Below, piece by piece: positions 57,058 to 64,000 of a DNA stretch of 64,000 nt (within the stretch, counting starts at the first letter, position 1; each line of letters begins with the position of its first letter). Location of the stretch: the NCBI GenBank assembly GCA_963720805.1, contig CAVRGT010000011.1, positions 1 to 64,000 on the forward strand, written 5' to 3'. Made by a program: the position numbers and the translations under genes. Below the pieces are notes generated by a model. That model did no database searches and had not been told where the DNA came from. It saw only the letters and a program-made list of their open reading frames with translations. Source of the DNA: VRUE01 sp963720805. GTDB taxonomy: Bacteria; Actinomycetota; Thermoleophilia; Solirubrobacterales; 70-9.

Positions 57058-58784
57058 CAGGCTGCGCAGATCAACATCTGTTGCTCCGGAGCCATCTGCG
57101 CTCGCCAGCCTTCGCTCGCCGAACCGAGGGGGAAACCAAGAACAGAGGCCCGACCGCCGAGCACTGAGCCAACCGGGGTGTCGAATTCATCGGCAAAGCG
57201 CTTGAGGCCGATTTCCACGGCGGGTCCCGGCCCCGGACGCAGCCAGAGCCCGCTGCGTGGCACCGGCAGGTTGACCTGAGCGCCCGCGACCAGCGGGGCG
57301 AAGAGGAGGCAGCCGTCCCGTTGAGTCAGCACACCCCCCGTCTGGTGTGCCAGGCGCGGTCGCGGCAGCCCGCGCGGAGGGGCCGCGGCGGGGTGCGGTT
57401 CAAGGGCCAGCGCCCGGGCGAGGATGCCGTCGGCGACGCCGCGGGCCCTGGGCTCGGCGGCTTCGATCTCGGCCGGCGAGTACGAATCGGTGCCAAAGCG
57501 CTGCTTCGCTGCCTCATAGGCGTCCAGGGAGAAGGCGGCGTCCGGAATATCGCCCCGGTCGCGCTCCGCGTCTGTCTCCAGCAGCGTCCGATTGGGCGCT
57601 TGACCGGTCAAGAGGTCGCCGACTCCCATCGCGACGCGGTTGTCTTCGGCCTGTTCGCGGGCGTAGTCGCCGCCGTAGGTGAGCTCTCGGATGTTTGGCA
57701 GCAGCGCGAAGACGCAGATCGCCGAGAGCGCCAGCGTCCCCCGTTGGCGCACCGGTGTAGCTGCGATCCCCCAGGCAAGCACCAGCAGGAGGAGAACCAC
57801 ACTGACATAGATGTAGCGGCTGGAGAACGGTTGACGGGCCGGGCTGGCGACGCTCGCGGTGAAGACCCAGAACAGGAGCAGAGCGAGAAGAGCGGGCACG
57901 ATCGGGGCTCCTGGACGAAGGCGGCGGGCGAGCAGCCCGACGAGGACGACGGCGAGGAATCCACCCGCCAGCGCCTGCCCCGCCGACATGTCGAAGCCAA
58001 CCGTGCGGCCCCCCGGCGTGGTGAAGACCCCGGCGATCGAGCCAAGCGCGGCCGCCAGGGAGTCAAACGCGAAGGAGGGCAGGCCCGCCAGGTTGGCTAT
58101 CGCGAAATCGCTTTCTCCGCCGTACTTCAACCACCAGAGCCCGTAGACGATCGCCGGCACGGCAACGACCCAGTAACGGGCCCGCGGGCCACCGGCAAGG
58201 GCCACGATCGCCGCCGCGCCGACGACAAAGGGCAGGGCGGTCCCGTCGGAGCAAACCCCCGCGGTGAGCAGAACCGCGGCGGTGATATCCCAGCCGAGGC
58301 GCCCCTGTTGGAGGGCGAGCCAGGCCGCGAGGCCCGTTGCCACCGAGATCGTGAAAGGGAGTCCGTGCGAACCGATCAGCACGTCGTTGCCAGCCCCGAG
58401 GAAGAGCACGAGAACCGCGGGAGCAAGCGCGCCAACCGCTCCGAGTGCAGGGCGCAGGAGCCAGAACAGGCAGGCAACCGCGGTGAGGTGGACCGCGACC
58501 CCGAGAAGGCGCAGCGGCAGGGCGGCGTCGGCGCCGAAGAGCTGCAGCGAGGCCTTGGTGAGCAGGATCGGCACCGCGACGAAATGGCCGTTGTGGTCCG
58601 AAAGGAACGCCGAGGCATCGAAGTTGGTCCGAGCCGCAAAGCCAAATTGCCAGTCGTCGATCAGGAGGGTGAGGCCGCGCCCCTCCCAGACGAGCAGGGC
58701 AGCCGCGATCGCCATCGCGATCAACAATCCGGCAACGGCGAGCTTCTCCTGCCGCTTATCGTCGCCTGCCCCCAACCTCAGCAC
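57057..58784 (-). CDS. Multi-pass membrane protein, GT-C-like
   Basis: 575 residues with about eleven helices. The first external loop LTLLIDDWQFGFAARTNFDA (DDW) followed by FLSDHNGHFVAVPILLTKAS resembles GT-C glycosyltransferases. VLVLFLGAGNDVLIGSHGLP and FTASVASPARQPFSSRYIYV continue. A soluble C-terminal domain of about 190 residues (from RQRGT onward) ends in CAA. It forms a two-gene operon with the next membrane protein. Probable role: glycosylation of the exported polymer or of surface proteins (inference). Confidence 0.6.
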   Translation of the reverse strand: MLRLGAGDDKRQEKLAVAGLLIAMAIAAALLVWEGRGLTLLIDDWQFGFAARTNFDASAFLSDHNGHFVAVPILLTKASLQLFGADAALPLRLLGVAVHLTAVACLFWLLRPALGAVGALAPAVLVLFLGAGNDVLIGSHGLPFTISVATGLAAWLALQQGRLGWDITAAVLLTAGVCSDGTALPFVVGAAAIVALAGGPRARYWVVAVPAIVYGLWWLKYGGESDFAIANLAGLPSFAFDSLAAALGSIAGVFTTPGGRTVGFDMSAGQALAGGFLAVVLVGLLARRLRPGAPIVPALLALLLFWVFTASVASPARQPFSSRYIYVSVVLLLLVLAWGIAATPVRQRGTLALSAICVFALLPNIRELTYGGDYAREQAEDNRVAMGVGDLLTGQAPNRTLLETDAERDRGDIPDAAFSLDAYEAAKQRFGTDSYSPAEIEAAEPRARGVADGILARALALEPHPAAAPPRGLPRPRLAHQTGGVLTQRDGCLLFAPLVAGAQVNLPVPRSGLWLRPGPGPAVEIGLKRFADEFDTPVGSVLGGRASVLGFPLGSASEGWRAQMAPEQQMLICAA

Positions 58785-58814
58785 CGCGCGAGTCTATAAG
58801 GCGACACATCGGCC

Positions 58815-60176
58815 TCAGCCATAGACATCCGCAGGCTCGATCGCGGTCACGCCGGAGCTCCGTCCCGTCTCCAGGTCGACGCTGGTGGCCGAGGCGAGAA
58901 CGATCTTGGCCTTGGGAGCTTTGAGCAGACCTCTGATCCGTATGAGTCTCTCGAAGTCCGCCGGGCCAAGTTTCCTCAGCTTTGCCTCGCCGAGCGCCAC
59001 CACCTTGCCGTCACGAACCGCGAGGAAGTCAACCTCTTGACTTTGCTTGCGAGCCGGATCGGCCACCACGGTCGTGCCCACCACGTCGACCGGGCCCAGC
59101 GGCTTGGGGGCGGTGGCGAGGTAAGCGCGGGCCACTCCCTCCCAACGCGGACCGAGCACCTGTGAAGGCCAGGTTGTCTCTCCCAGCCGGCTCCATACCT
59201 CGGCCGCTCCGCCGGCCTGCAACAGCGTCCGGTTCGGAGCGATGATCGCCAACCAGAGCCGCAAATACGGATCGGCGAGGTCATAGCGGGAGCGGCGGGG
59301 GCGCAGCGGGTCGGGGATCCGCTCGACCAGGCCGGCTCGCTGCAGGGCCGCGAGTGGACGGCTGAGAGCGCCCGATGGCAAGCCCGCAACCCGAGAGATC
59401 GCGCTAAAGGTGCGCTCGCCGGCGGCAAGCGCGGCGAGGATCGCCCGGTAGACCCCGCGCAGGGCGGGCGGGTCGGGCACCCCGGCCAGGTCGGCTTCGG
59501 CGGCATCGAGCAGGGGTGAGCTTGGCACCAACACCTCCTCAACCATCCAGGCCCCTCGCTTTCTCCCCGGTGGCTCGACCAGCGGTCGGTATCCGGGCAA
59601 CCCTCCCAGGGCTGCGTCTATCCAGAGGGCGCTGGTCGGATCGCGTGTCTGCCACAGCTCGGCGAGCTCCGCGCCCTCGAGTGGTGCGGGCACAACAACA
59701 GCGCTTGCCCGCCCGTAAAGCGGCGCCCGGGCTTCGATCAGATCGCTCATCACCGAGAGCGCGCTTCCAGAGAGAATCAGCGGAGGGCCCTCGGTGGAAT
59801 CGACATAGCGCTGGAGCAAACTGGGCAACTCCGGGGCGACCTCGGTCAAGTAGGGGAGCTCGTCGATCGCAACGAATGGGACCTCGAGGCGGGTCATTCG
59901 GTCCAGCGCATCGGCCCAGCTATCGAGGCGCAGTGGCCCGGCCCCCAACCGGTCGCCGAGCACCCGGCCGAAATCCTCGAGTTGGGTGCTCGCGACACCC
60001 GCGATTGCCTGATATCGAAACCCCCCCGAGGCCGCACACAGAGCATCGAGCAGAAACGACTTCCCCACCCTGCGTGGACCAAAGACGATTGCGAGCCGTT
60101 GCTTACGAGCAACGAAACGCCCGAGAGCCACCCACTCCTGGTCCCTCCCGACTAGGCTCCCCGGCTTTGCAAGCAT
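58815..60176 (-). CDS. AAA ATPase with DUF234/nuclease-like C-terminus
   Basis: 453 residues. Walker A in RLAIVFGPRRVGKSFLLDAL, Walker B in VPFVAIDELPYLTEVAPELP, sensor-like GPPLILSGSALSVMSDLIEA. A winged helix follows (ISRVAGLPSGALSRPLAALQ). The C-terminus has the DUF234 pattern EVDFLAVRDGKVVALGEAKL (D...E-x-K, a PD-(D/E)XK outline). This archaeal-type ATPase family is common in accessory DNA; its role is unknown. It is the third such ATPase in the window. Confidence 0.83.
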   Translation of the reverse strand: MLAKPGSLVGRDQEWVALGRFVARKQRLAIVFGPRRVGKSFLLDALCAASGGFRYQAIAGVASTQLEDFGRVLGDRLGAGPLRLDSWADALDRMTRLEVPFVAIDELPYLTEVAPELPSLLQRYVDSTEGPPLILSGSALSVMSDLIEARAPLYGRASAVVVPAPLEGAELAELWQTRDPTSALWIDAALGGLPGYRPLVEPPGRKRGAWMVEEVLVPSSPLLDAAEADLAGVPDPPALRGVYRAILAALAAGERTFSAISRVAGLPSGALSRPLAALQRAGLVERIPDPLRPRRSRYDLADPYLRLWLAIIAPNRTLLQAGGAAEVWSRLGETTWPSQVLGPRWEGVARAYLATAPKPLGPVDVVGTTVVADPARKQSQEVDFLAVRDGKVVALGEAKLRKLGPADFERLIRIRGLLKAPKAKIVLASATSVDLETGRSSGVTAIEPADVYG

Positions 60177-60209
60177 CTACGTATCATACGCGTGCGCTTG
60201 CAATGAGCT

Positions 60210-61370
60210 TTAGGGCCGGGCCCGGCCGCCGCTGAGGGCGACGAAGGCGCGCCAGGCGGGCTTCGGGCGGAAGCCCTTGCCGGCCTTGAAGAGACCGACC
60301 GAGTCGCAGAAGGAGCAGGCGGTGTATTCGGGGTTGTCCTTCCACGAGTACCAGTAGGTGCCCTTGAGGTCGAGGCGCCGGCGGTTGGCGATCAGGAAGG
60401 CGTAGGCCTTGCGCAGTTCGCGGGCCTGGCCCCGGATGCCCTGCTCGAAGGCGACCTTGTTGGGGTCGTTCTGGGAGCCCCAGCCCATCTCGGTCAGGTA
60501 GAGGCCGGCGGCGCGATCATGGTTTTCGACGCTCACTTCGCGCATTTCCTCGGTCAGTTCTTCGAGGTTGTCGACGTGGAAGGCATACGGGTGGAGGGCG
60601 ACCGCGTCGAAATAGCTCTTGATGCCCGGCACGCGGTAGAGGGCGGCGAGGAACTTGGTCGCGTCCATGCCGCGCTTGCCGCCCTCGTCGGGGTTGCCGA
60701 AGAGGCCCGAGAGGACGACCTTGGCGAGTGGGTCGTCGGCCTTGATCTCCTTGTAGGTCAGCTTCAGCAGCTTGGCGTAGCGGCTGGGCGAGACCGGGTA
60801 GGCGAAATAGAAGAAGTTGGCCTCGTTCCAGACCTGCCAGGTGCGAACCGGGATCGGTCGCGGGACCGCCGGCACGTAGTTGACCGCCGCCTGGCTGGGA
60901 GCGTGCTGGGCCCAGAATTCGCCGCCGGGCCCATAACGAGCGACCGCCGCGTCGACGAAGGCAAGCCAGGCCTTGCGCGCCCGGCCGCTGTCGACCGGAA
61001 GCGTCGTCGGCTGCTTGGCGATCCAGCGCGGCGTGCCGTAGAGAAAGGGCAGGAACTTCAGGCCCTTGCGCGAGGCTGCCGTAATCGCCGGGTCGACGCT
61101 GCTCCAGTCATAGCCGCCCTTCGCGGTGGGCTGCACGGTTGCCCAGTTGACCGGCCAGCGCACGGCACCGATGCCGCCCGCCTTCATGAACGACGCGTCC
61201 TTGTCGGTCAGCGCCGTTTGCGGGGCGATGCCGAAGAAGCTCGGCGGCAACGCCTGCGCCGCGGCAGGCGCCGACAGGGCGGCGGCGAGCGCCAGCAGGA
61301 GGACGGTGGTCTTGGCGGGTCTCAACTCGGAAAGGTGGACGGCGGCGGCGTGCAGGTCACTTCCTAACAC
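60210..61370 (-). CDS. Secreted Asl1-like glycoside hydrolase (clan A fold)
   Basis: 386 residues; signal peptide TTVLLLALAAALSAPAAAQA. PSFFGIAPQTALTDKDASFM, GGIGAVRWPVNWATVQPTAK, acid/base Glu in TWQVWNEANFFYF, nucleophile Glu in LYLTEMGWGSQNDPNKVAFE, and DAVALHPYAFHVDNLEELTE. A Cys pair (CSFCDSVGLF) sits near the end, exactly as in the gene at 26598. The two proteins are paralogs. It would act outside the cell on an unknown glycan, perhaps the polymer made by this locus. Confidence 0.82.
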   Translation of the reverse strand: MLGSDLHAAAVHLSELRPAKTTVLLLALAAALSAPAAAQALPPSFFGIAPQTALTDKDASFMKAGGIGAVRWPVNWATVQPTAKGGYDWSSVDPAITAASRKGLKFLPFLYGTPRWIAKQPTTLPVDSGRARKAWLAFVDAAVARYGPGGEFWAQHAPSQAAVNYVPAVPRPIPVRTWQVWNEANFFYFAYPVSPSRYAKLLKLTYKEIKADDPLAKVVLSGLFGNPDEGGKRGMDATKFLAALYRVPGIKSYFDAVALHPYAFHVDNLEELTEEMREVSVENHDRAAGLYLTEMGWGSQNDPNKVAFEQGIRGQARELRKAYAFLIANRRRLDLKGTYWYSWKDNPEYTACSFCDSVGLFKAGKGFRPKPAWRAFVALSGGRARP

Positions 61371-61516
61371 GCGAATCGGCCGTCAGTATCGCCAGGAAGT
61401 TAACGGGTCGATTCGATTCTTGTCGGCGTATCGACTCAATCTGCGCGCCTCAGGTGCGCCCGCGACTTGTAGCGTCGGTCCATGGTCAGAAACTTCGACG
61501 ATCCACTCGCGGATGA

Positions 61517-61714
61517 TCCGGTCCTGGGCGAGGCGATGGATCCAGATGGAACTCGCGTAGTGCTGCTGGGTCGCATCTGGTGCCTCAAGATCTTGACCGG
61601 CGAACGACCGGTCCAAGCCGGTGGCTACTCGTGGTCGTAAGCTACGAACAGGAGCCGGCGCGGATCATCACCGCGTTCGGGAACCGAAAGGATCCGCAGT
61701 CATGGAACAGGTGA
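61517..61714 (+). pseudogene. DUF4258/RelE-like toxin C-terminal remnant
   Basis: The frame encodes RWLLVVVSYEQEPARIITAF then GNRKDPQSWNR, which resembles the end of DUF4258-type toxins that normally precede DUF2283 genes. Its stop overlaps the DUF2283 start by 13 bases, the usual toxin-antitoxin coupling. Upstream the frame has no recognisable N-terminal half; a stop occurs at 61514 and only a GTG at 61580 could start it. It is best read as a decayed toxin gene. The region 61371-61516 shows no supportable gene. Confidence 0.35.
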
Positions 61715-61989
61715 AGATCAAGATCGGTCCGGTCCTCTTCGACCACGCCGATTACGACGCCGAAAATGACGTCCTCTATCTGCATGTGGGCTCACCTCAA
61801 GAGGGGGAGGGTGAGGAGACTCCCGAGGGACATGTCATTCGCTACGCAAAGGACACAAGCCAGATTGTCGGCTTGACGCTGCTTGGGGCCCGCCGCATCC
61901 TCGAGCAAGAAGGTCGCATCGTCGTGACCATTCCCGAGACCGTGGAGACCAGCGCCGAGGATCTCGCCCCAGCCCTCGCCGCGGTCTGA
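61702..61989 (+). CDS. DUF2283-family protein (putative antitoxin)
   Basis: 95 residues from ATG 61702 (MEQVKIKIGPVLFDHADYDA); GAAAGGATCC precedes it. DAENDVLYLHVGSPQEGEGE is the DUF2283 core (Y-D-x-E-x-D-V-L-Y). GHVIRYAKDTSQIVGLTLLG completes the small domain. These proteins pair with DUF4258 toxins; here the partner looks degraded, leaving an orphan antitoxin. Confidence 0.8.
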   Translation: MEQVKIKIGPVLFDHADYDAENDVLYLHVGSPQEGEGEETPEGHVIRYAKDTSQIVGLTLLGARRILEQEGRIVVTIPETVETSAEDLAPALAAV

Positions 61990-62014
61990 GTAGTTCGACT
62001 GGGGTACGCGGCGC

Positions 62015-62482
62015 TCAGTACGACCCGCCCAGCTTGCGGTGGTCCCAGCTCGCGGTGCGGACCGGTTTGAAGTGGATCGCGACGCGCTTCGGAGCCTGGG
62101 CCTCGAGTGCCGCTTTGGCGTCGCCCTCGATCGTGGAGATTCCCTCCGCGTAGCGCAGGGTCAGCTCTTCGGCAAAGCCAAGCACGGTCTCGCCGTCGCG
62201 GTGGATCTCCGCCTCGGCCTCGATCATCGTCCCGCGCAGCTCGCCGTACTCACGGCCGGTCTCGACCAGCAGCGTCGCCCGCGGGTCGCGTTCGAGGTTT
62301 CGGACCTTCTGCGATTTGGCGTAGGTCCAGATCCAGACCTCGCCCTCCCGCGGCACGAACCACATTGGCATCGAGTGTGGCCAGCCCCGGGGGCCGAGGC
62401 TGGAGACAATCGCGATCCGCTCACTCGCCAGCAGCTTGAGCAGCTCGGCATCGCTGAGCTTGATCTGGTCGCGGCGGCTCAC
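62015..62482 (-). CDS. PPOX-class (pyridoxamine 5'-phosphate oxidase-like) flavin/F420 protein
   Basis: 155 residues, split-barrel fold. ERIAIVSSLGPRGWPHSMPM, WFVPREGEVWIWTYAKSQKV and RNLERDPRATLLVETGREYG are the typical cofactor-binding strands. GTMIEAEAEIHRDGETVLGF follows. The family uses FMN or coenzyme F420; F420-dependent reductases of this kind are abundant in actinobacteria. Physiological substrate unknown. Confidence 0.87.
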   Translation of the reverse strand: MSRRDQIKLSDAELLKLLASERIAIVSSLGPRGWPHSMPMWFVPREGEVWIWTYAKSQKVRNLERDPRATLLVETGREYGELRGTMIEAEAEIHRDGETVLGFAEELTLRYAEGISTIEGDAKAALEAQAPKRVAIHFKPVRTASWDHRKLGGSY

Positions 62483-62622
62483 CGGGTGAAGCCTGCCCGA
62501 TCCGCGTGCCGAACGCGGCGCGGTTCCGTGCGTTTGTGCGCACCACGGGTCTGAAATCGATCTGTAGCGTGACCGGCATGGCGATGCAAAGCCAAGCGCA
62601 GCGGCACTCCACTCTCAGTGCT

Positions 62623-62655
62623 AACGTACGTATGTCTTTTCCACAAAACGTACGT
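62623..62655. promoter_or_regulatory. Paired AACGTACGT operator sites
   Basis: AACGTACGT occurs at 62623-62631 and 62647-62655, each containing the palindrome ACGTACGT, spaced 24 bases apart. The second ends 21 bases before the antitoxin start. Repeated palindromes of this kind are the usual autoregulatory sites of Phd/YefM-type modules. Confidence 0.65.
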
Positions 62656-62676
62656 ACGAAGATTGAGGGGACCGCC

Positions 62677-62910
62677 TTGGCAACCACCGCCTCCAAGCTC
62701 CGCGCCAACATCTACCGAATGCTGGACGAGATCCTCGAGACCGGCCAGCCGCTGGAGATCGAGCGCAACGGGAGGACGCTGGTGATCGCGCCGAAGGAGG
62801 AACAGTCGATCTGGGATCGCTTGCCGCGCCGCGAGGGCTTCATCGTCGGCGACCCGGACGAGCTGATCCACATCGACTGGTCCTCGGAGTGGAACCCTGA
62901 TCCTTCTTGA
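62677..62910 (+). CDS. Phd/YefM-type antitoxin
   Basis: 77 residues from TTG 62677 with GAGGGG six bases upstream; longer in-frame readings cover the operator and are unlikely. ATTASKLRANIYRMLDEILE is the Phd/YefM DNA-binding start, and TGQPLEIERNGRTLVIAPKE its beta hairpin. The acidic C-terminus (GDPDELIHIDWSSEWNPDPS) would bind the toxin. It overlaps the PIN toxin gene. Confidence 0.82.
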   Translation: MATTASKLRANIYRMLDEILETGQPLEIERNGRTLVIAPKEEQSIWDRLPRREGFIVGDPDELIHIDWSSEWNPDPS

Positions 62911-63274
62911 CACCCATGTGGTTGGCTGGCTCTACGAGGGCGCCGAGCGGCGAATTCCCGCTGCGATCCGCGACCTGATCGAGTCCGGCCGGCCCTTCGT
63001 CTCCCCGATTGTCGAGCTGGAGCTGACCTACCTCTATGAAGTCGGCAGGGTGACCGAGCCGGCCGCGGCGCCACTCGCCGCGCTCCGAAAGACGATCGGT
63101 CTGCAGGTCTCCGACGTCTCCACCGCGGCGCTGGTGCAGGCAGCAACCGGGCTTGCCTGGACCCGCGACCCGTTCGATCGGATGATCGCGGCGCAGGCGA
63201 TCGTCGCCGACGCGCCACTGCTCACCGCCGACCGAAACATCCTCGCCAACCTCCCTCAGGCAACCTGGGACTGA
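62897..63274 (+). CDS. PIN-domain toxin (VapC-like), probable CTG start
   Basis: 125 residues if translation starts at CTG 62897 (ILLDTHVVGWLYEG). GTG 62918 is the first usual start codon, but it would remove the first catalytic Asp in LLDTH. GGAG at 62886-62889 lies seven bases before the CTG. Other PIN acidic residues are in SPIVELELTYLYEVGR, TRDPFDRMIAAQAIVADAPL and LLTADRNI. VapC-like toxins are Mg2+-dependent RNases. The overlap with the antitoxin stop supports coupled expression. Confidence 0.75.
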   Translation: MILLDTHVVGWLYEGAERRIPAAIRDLIESGRPFVSPIVELELTYLYEVGRVTEPAAAPLAALRKTIGLQVSDVSTAALVQAATGLAWTRDPFDRMIAAQAIVADAPLLTADRNILANLPQATWD

Positions 63275-63281
63275 CTGGCGG

Positions 63282-64000
63282 CTAAGCCGCGAGCGGCGTG
63301 AAGGAGCGACGGTAGGCGGTGGGGGTCGTCGCGGTGGCGCGGCGGAAGTGCTCGCGCAGCGAGGCGGCGGTGCCGAAACCGGCCCGCCAGGCGACCGCGT
63401 CGATCGGCAGGTCGGTCTCCTCGAGCAGTCGCCGCGCCTCCTGCACGCGTTGGTTGAGCAGCCATTGCAGAGGCGTCGTGCCGGTCTCCTCGCGGAAGCG
63501 GCGGGCGAAGGTACGGGGGCTGACGCTGGCGTGGCGAGCCATCGCGGCGACGTCGAGGGGCTCGTGCAGGCGCTCGGCCGCCCAGCGCCGAGTCGGCTCC
63601 AGCGAACCCGTCGGGCGCCCGCGCCGGCGGCGGGCCGCTCGATGAACTGCGCCTGTCCGCCCTCACGGTGTGGCGCCGCAACCATGTGCCGGGCAACCTG
63701 CTCCCCGACCGCGGCGCCGCAGTCCTCGCGGATCACGTGCAGGCAGAGGTCGATACCGGCGCTGAGGCCGGCCGAGGTCATCACCTGACCTTCGTCGACG
63801 TAGAGCGCGGCGGCGTCGACCTCGACGGCCGGGAAGCGCCGGGCCATCTCCTCGGCGAAGGCCCAGTGAGTCGTCGCCCGCCTTCCGTCGAGCAGCCCGG
63901 CATGAGCGAGCGCGAAGGCGCCGGTGCAAACCGAGATCACCCGGGCGCCCCGCTCGGCCGCCGCGCGGAGCGCCGCCAGCGCGTCCTCGGGAGGCTCGGA
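63282..64000 (-). pseudogene. GlxA/DJ-1-AraC regulator, frameshifted and cut by the window edge
   Basis: From the right edge the frame reads PEDALAALRAAAERGARVIS, VCTGAFALAHAGLLDGRRAT, THWAFAEEMARRFPAVEVDA and EGGQAQFIERPAA, the DJ-1/PfpI sensor domain of GlxA-type regulators. At about 63610-63635, in a GC-rich CGCCGGCGGCGGGC run, homology passes to another frame: RRWAAERLHEPLDVAAMARH, VSPRTFARRFREETGTTPLQ and DAVAWRAGFGTAASLREHFR, a complete AraC DNA-binding domain ending at 63282. A one- or two-base indel separates the halves. It is partial at its N-terminus because the window ends. Confidence 0.8.

Noticed and set aside
61383..61616. 77-residue minus-strand ORF between the Asl1-like gene and the DUF2283 gene
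   Set aside because: No good start signal. A segment (HRLAQDRIIREWIVEV) looks faintly like a small toxin helix, but the evidence is too weak to call a gene.
1..64000. CRISPR array, prophage or insertion sequence
   Set aside because: No regularly spaced short repeats, transposase, integrase or phage structural genes were seen. The repeats present are hairpin elements in two or three copies.

Overview
The window is high-GC DNA (about two thirds G+C by eye) with actinobacterial traits: GTG/TTG starts, tight ATGA gene overlaps, a groES-groEL pair behind a CIRCE operator, a PASTA-tailed secreted protease, a 'DQTASD' repeat GGDEF-family protein, an AbiEi/DUF559 protein and several Asl1-like secreted glycoside hydrolases. 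Together these suggest Actinomycetota, most likely Thermoleophilia (Solirubrobacterales or a relative). That placement is inference; there is no rRNA in the window. No CRISPR array, prophage or insertion sequence was seen.

Layout. 1-28 kb is chromosomal housekeeping and accessory DNA: a frameshifted GGDEF-like gene, a K+ channel, an ArsR regulator divergent from an MMPL exporter with a structured leader, cyclophilin, a secreted Ig-like protein, an Mrp ATPase, a 7Fe ferredoxin, a subtilase, a GH26-like enzyme, an AbiEi/DUF559 gene bracketed by a 49-bp hairpin repeat, groES-groEL, an RTX-repeat protein, a Crp-type regulator, a MazEF-type pair and a large Lhr helicase. The helicase carries two inverted copies of an 85-bp repeat translated in frame. 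28-58.8 kb is an exopolysaccharide locus. It holds a Wzy/ligase protein, a polyprenyl-phosphate sugar transferase, at least seven glycosyltransferases, two Wzx-type flippases, a second Wzy-like polymerase with a large external domain, GDP-fucose synthesis (gmd, fcl), two CDP-paratose-2-epimerase-like genes, methyltransferases, two GT-C-like membrane proteins and a dTDP-rhamnose set (rmlA, B, C, D). The fourteen genes from 40.5 to 55.7 kb read like one operon. The rml side is interrupted by a HEPN/MNT toxin-antitoxin pair, two AAA+ ATPase genes, a structured element and an unusual tRNA. 58.8-64 kb holds another AAA ATPase, a third Asl1-like hydrolase, toxin-antitoxin modules or their remnants, a PPOX flavoprotein and a truncated, frameshifted GlxA/AraC regulator.

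How it fits together. rmlABCD would supply dTDP-rhamnose and gmd/fcl GDP-fucose. The sugar transferase starts repeat units on undecaprenyl phosphate, the GT2 enzymes extend them, the flippases export them and the Wzy-like proteins polymerise or ligate them. As read here, rmlB has an internal amber stop and rmlD a C-terminal frameshift, so dTDP-rhamnose synthesis from this locus looks broken, unless these are sequence errors. The first and last genes of the window are also frameshifted.

Most interesting: (1) the in-frame inverted repeat pair in lhr; (2) an 88-nt tRNA-like gene with an 8/4 acceptor/T-arm layout, 6-bp D-stem, long variable arm and GAC anticodon, resembling the published allo-tRNAs, beside a 104-bp near-perfect stem element; (3) a 25-codon CxxC...HxxH leader peptide overlapping the MMPL start, with a 16-bp hairpin that buries the exporter's ribosome-binding site; (4) a 19-codon peptide gene with a strong ribosome-binding site opposite a winged-helix regulator.
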